From NCBI RefSeq assembly GCF_003438495.1, contig NZ_QSSH01000006.1, forward strand, positions 65,230 to 88,882: a stretch of DNA of 23,653 bases, read 5' to 3'. The stretch is from Collinsella sp. TF05-9AC (GTDB lineage Bacteria; Actinomycetota; Coriobacteriia; Coriobacteriales; Coriobacteriaceae). A program made the translations under genes and the position numbers. Below are positions 21,832 through 23,653 of this stretch, piece after piece. The notes beneath the pieces were generated by a model. It did not search any database. It saw nothing but the letters and a program-made list of their open reading frames with translations, and was not told the origin of the DNA. Numbering within the stretch: the first letter of the stretch is position 1; every line of letters starts with the position of its first letter.

Positions 21832-22812
21832 TTACAGGCCGAGCATAGGCTCCAGAACGAAGAAGTATGCGAGCACTACGACGCCCAGGATGATGCGGTA
21901 AACACCGAAGCACTTGAAGTCGTGACGGCGGACGAAGCCCATGAGCCACTTGATGGCGATGAGCGAAACCACAAAGGCCACAACGCAGCCCACGCCCAAG
22001 ATAGCGACCTCGTTGGCGCCGAACGTGCCGCCCTTGATGAAGTATTTGACCAGCTTGAGTGCACTCGCGCCAAACATGACAGGGATGGCCAGGAAGAACG
22101 TAAACTTGGACGCCACCGAACGCGTACAGCCCAAAAGCAGGCCGCCGATGATGGTAGAACCGGAGCGAGACGTACCAGGCACCAGCGAAAGCACCTGGAA
22201 GCAGCCGATACCCAGCGCAGTCTTCCAGCTCAGGTCCTCGAGCGTGGCGATGGAGCCAAAGTCCAGATTCTCGTCATCGTCCTCATCCTCAGCGGTAGCC
22301 GCGGCGGGCGCCGCAAAGTGCGCACCGGCGGGACGTCCACCCGACACCACAGCACGCGAACCAAACGAACCGGCAACGGCCATTTCCTCGCGCTTGCTCG
22401 CGCGCCAGTTCTCGATCACGATAAACAGCACGCCGTACACAATGAGCGCCAGCGCCACGACGGGAGCATTGTAGAAATGCTCCTCCATCCAGTCGTTAAG
22501 CGGCAGACCGATCGCCGCAGCGGGAATGCAGCCGAGCACAATCTTGCCCCACAGTACCCAGGTGTCGCGACGGCCCTCCTTGCCCTTGCTGGGCGAGAAC
22601 GGATTGAGCTCATGGAAGAACAGGACGCAGACGGCCAAAATGGCGCCAAGCTGAATCACGACCAGGAACATATTCCAGAACGTCTCGCTCACGTTCATCT
22701 TGACGAACTCGTCCACCAAGATCATGTGACCGGTCGACGAGACGGGCAGCCATTCGGTGATGCCCTCGACCAGGCCCATGAAGGCAGATTTTAGAAGCTC
22801 GATAATATCCAA
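21832..22812 (-). CDS. uppP: Undecaprenyl-diphosphate phosphatase (BacA family)
   Basis: UppP recycles the lipid carrier of cell-wall synthesis by removing one phosphate from undecaprenyl diphosphate; it also gives bacitracin tolerance. The 326-residue membrane protein has both active-site motifs: EGITEWLPVSSTGH at 16-29 and PGTSRSGS at 212-219. Between them (about 138-190) is a hydrophilic insert with Ala-rich and acidic (EDEDDDENLD) parts, making it about 50 residues longer than usual. I choose TTG at 22812, five bases after GAGGGGG, because it places the first helix as in the family; longer frames (GTG 22833 or ATG 22881) lack a ribosome site. Confidence 0.94.
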   Translation of the reverse strand: MDIIELLKSAFMGLVEGITEWLPVSSTGHMILVDEFVKMNVSETFWNMFLVVIQLGAILAVCVLFFHELNPFSPSKGKEGRRDTWVLWGKIVLGCIPAAAIGLPLNDWMEEHFYNAPVVALALIVYGVLFIVIENWRASKREEMAVAGSFGSRAVVSGGRPAGAHFAAPAAATAEDEDDDENLDFGSIATLEDLSWKTALGIGCFQVLSLVPGTSRSGSTIIGGLLLGCTRSVASKFTFFLAIPVMFGASALKLVKYFIKGGTFGANEVAILGVGCVVAFVVSLIAIKWLMGFVRRHDFKCFGVYRIILGVVVLAYFFVLEPMLGL

Positions 22813-22962
22813 AGGGACCCCCTCGTTAGACACCCGCCGGTAGATGTTCTGAGGACGATGCGGGCGATGTCCCATTATCAACCGTTGGCGGTGCGACCGC
22901 GCCTACCCTTACCAAAAAACTCGCCCGTTCACAGAATTGCGAGCAGTCAAACCGAAATCCTT

Positions 22963-22971
22963 GGGTATAAC
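22963..22971 (+). promoter_or_regulatory. Probable -10 of usp
   Basis: GGGTATAAC contains TATAAC at 22966-22971, about 90 bases before the usp start. As for the gene at 118, no good -35 is seen, while the GGGTAT word resembles the -10 of stress (SigB/SigF) promoters. The matching GTTT-type -35 was not found. Confidence 0.35.
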
Positions 22972-23061
22972 TGCAACAAGATAAAGTGTCCGGCGGCCAA
23001 CGCGCCCGCGCCCGCCCGACGCACGAGCCCCGCGCCCGTGCGATAGACCAAGGAGGAAACC

Positions 23062-23499
23062 ATGAACGAGGGCTACACCAAGGTATTTGTTTCACTCGAC
23101 GGTACTGAGCAGCAGGATTTTGTGCTCGCACGCGCCATCAAGGTCGCCGCGAACAACGGCGCCAAGCTGATAATCGGCCACGTTATCGATTCCACGGCGC
23201 TCGAGAGCGCCGGTTCCTATCCGGTCGATCTGGTCAACGGCCTAGAGGAGGCATTTAAGAACTCCATCGCCAAGCAGCTCGAAGAGGCTAAGGCCAATCC
23301 CGACATCCCCGAGGTCGAGGTCATGATTCGCGCCGGCCGCATTCGCGAGACGCTCAAGGACGAGATGCTCGACGTAGTCAAGCCCGACCTGGTGCTCTGC
23401 GGCGCACGCGGCCTGTCCTCGATCAAGTATGCGCTGCTGGGTTCGATTTCGACGTTCCTGCTGCGCAATACGGACTGCGACATTTTGGTCGTAAAGTAG
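23062..23499 (+). CDS. Universal stress protein (UspA family)
   Basis: The 145-residue protein is a single Usp domain: N-terminal strand KVFVSLDGT and the nucleotide-binding signature GARG-x9-GS (G114, G117, G127-S128), which predicts the ATP-binding class. Usp proteins are cytoplasmic dimers linked to survival under starvation, acid or redox stress. AAGGAGG precedes the ATG at good spacing. The gene stands alone, divergent from uppP, with a long hairpin after it. Its stress role is family knowledge, not visible here. Confidence 0.95.
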   Translation: MNEGYTKVFVSLDGTEQQDFVLARAIKVAANNGAKLIIGHVIDSTALESAGSYPVDLVNGLEEAFKNSIAKQLEEAKANPDIPEVEVMIRAGRIRETLKDEMLDVVKPDLVLCGARGLSSIKYALLGSISTFLLRNTDCDILVVK

Positions 23500-23512
23500 C
23501 GTTGCTCCCACC

Positions 23513-23605
23513 GGCCGCGGGGCCTGCGGGGTTTCCACGGGCACGTCCTCGCCGCGTTTCGGCTGCGGGATGTGCCCTTAGGAAACCCCTCCCGGCCCCG
23601 CGGCC
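23513..23605. repeat. 93-bp nested palindrome after usp
   Basis: Three helices stack in register: 23513-23524 with 23594-23605 (12 bp perfect), 23528-23536 with 23581-23589 (9 bp perfect) and 23539-23544 with 23572-23577 (6 bp), separated by bulges of 1-4 bases around a 27-base centre that can itself fold. It begins 14 bases after the usp stop and may end its transcript, but it has no T-tract and is larger than needed for that. Confidence 0.82.
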
Positions 23606-23653
23606 TTCGCAGCCTTGCTTCAACGAGTTGGCTGAATAGAGGAATGGCGTGGC

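Overview
The window is GC-rich bacterial DNA packed with 21 protein-coding genes. No rRNA, tRNA, CRISPR array, insertion sequence or prophage gene is visible. The gene set (Tat plus [NiFe]-metallochaperone operon, family II pyrophosphatase, cellobiose-type PTS with a GH1 phospho-glycosidase, ROK kinase, class Ic aspartate aminotransferase, many strong AAAGGAG-type ribosome sites) best fits an anaerobic gut actinobacterium of the Coriobacteriia, for example Collinsella. This assignment is inference from content and style; no marker gene for taxonomy is present.

Layout. Positions 1-1250: a membrane-anchored zinc-ribbon protein flanked by copies of a 27-bp repeat. Positions 1256-6354 (minus strand): a tight run tatA-tatC-hypA-hypB-topA, joining twin-arginine export, nickel delivery to hydrogenase-type enzymes, and a type IA topoisomerase with archaeal-looking active-site wording and a lysine-rich tail. 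Positions 6508-8193 (minus): a STAS-domain protein and a class Ic aminotransferase. Positions 8343-8597 (plus): a small conserved-looking unknown. Positions 8683-11232 (minus): NhaA antiporter and PpaC pyrophosphatase. Positions 11401-17290: a sugar module of ROK kinase, PTS IIA, IIB, IIC and 6-phospho-beta-glucosidase on the minus strand, with a divergent GntR/UTRA regulator. Positions 17365-18297: class I mannose-6-phosphate isomerase. Positions 18576-22812 (minus): PcrA/UvrD helicase and UppP undecaprenyl-diphosphate phosphatase. Positions 23062-23499 (plus): a universal stress protein.

How the genes work together. The PTS would import and phosphorylate a beta-glucoside, the GH1 enzyme would split it inside the cell, the ROK kinase would phosphorylate the free glucose, and ManA would feed mannose-6-phosphate into fructose-6-phosphate. 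The GntR protein probably represses the divergent operon and itself: an 8-base word, AAAAGTAA, occurs three times between the two genes, once over the -35 of the bgl promoter and once inside the gntR promoter.

The least explained signal lies between the genes. Three families of short imperfect inverted repeats, each containing GTCCC/GGGAC (A at 24 and 1125-1191; B at 11351 and 21616; C at 12409 and 16303), recur in intergenic gaps. Two much longer palindromes (18440-18568 and 23513-23605) follow gene ends. They look like REP/MITE-type or structured-RNA elements, and no transposase that could move them is encoded here.
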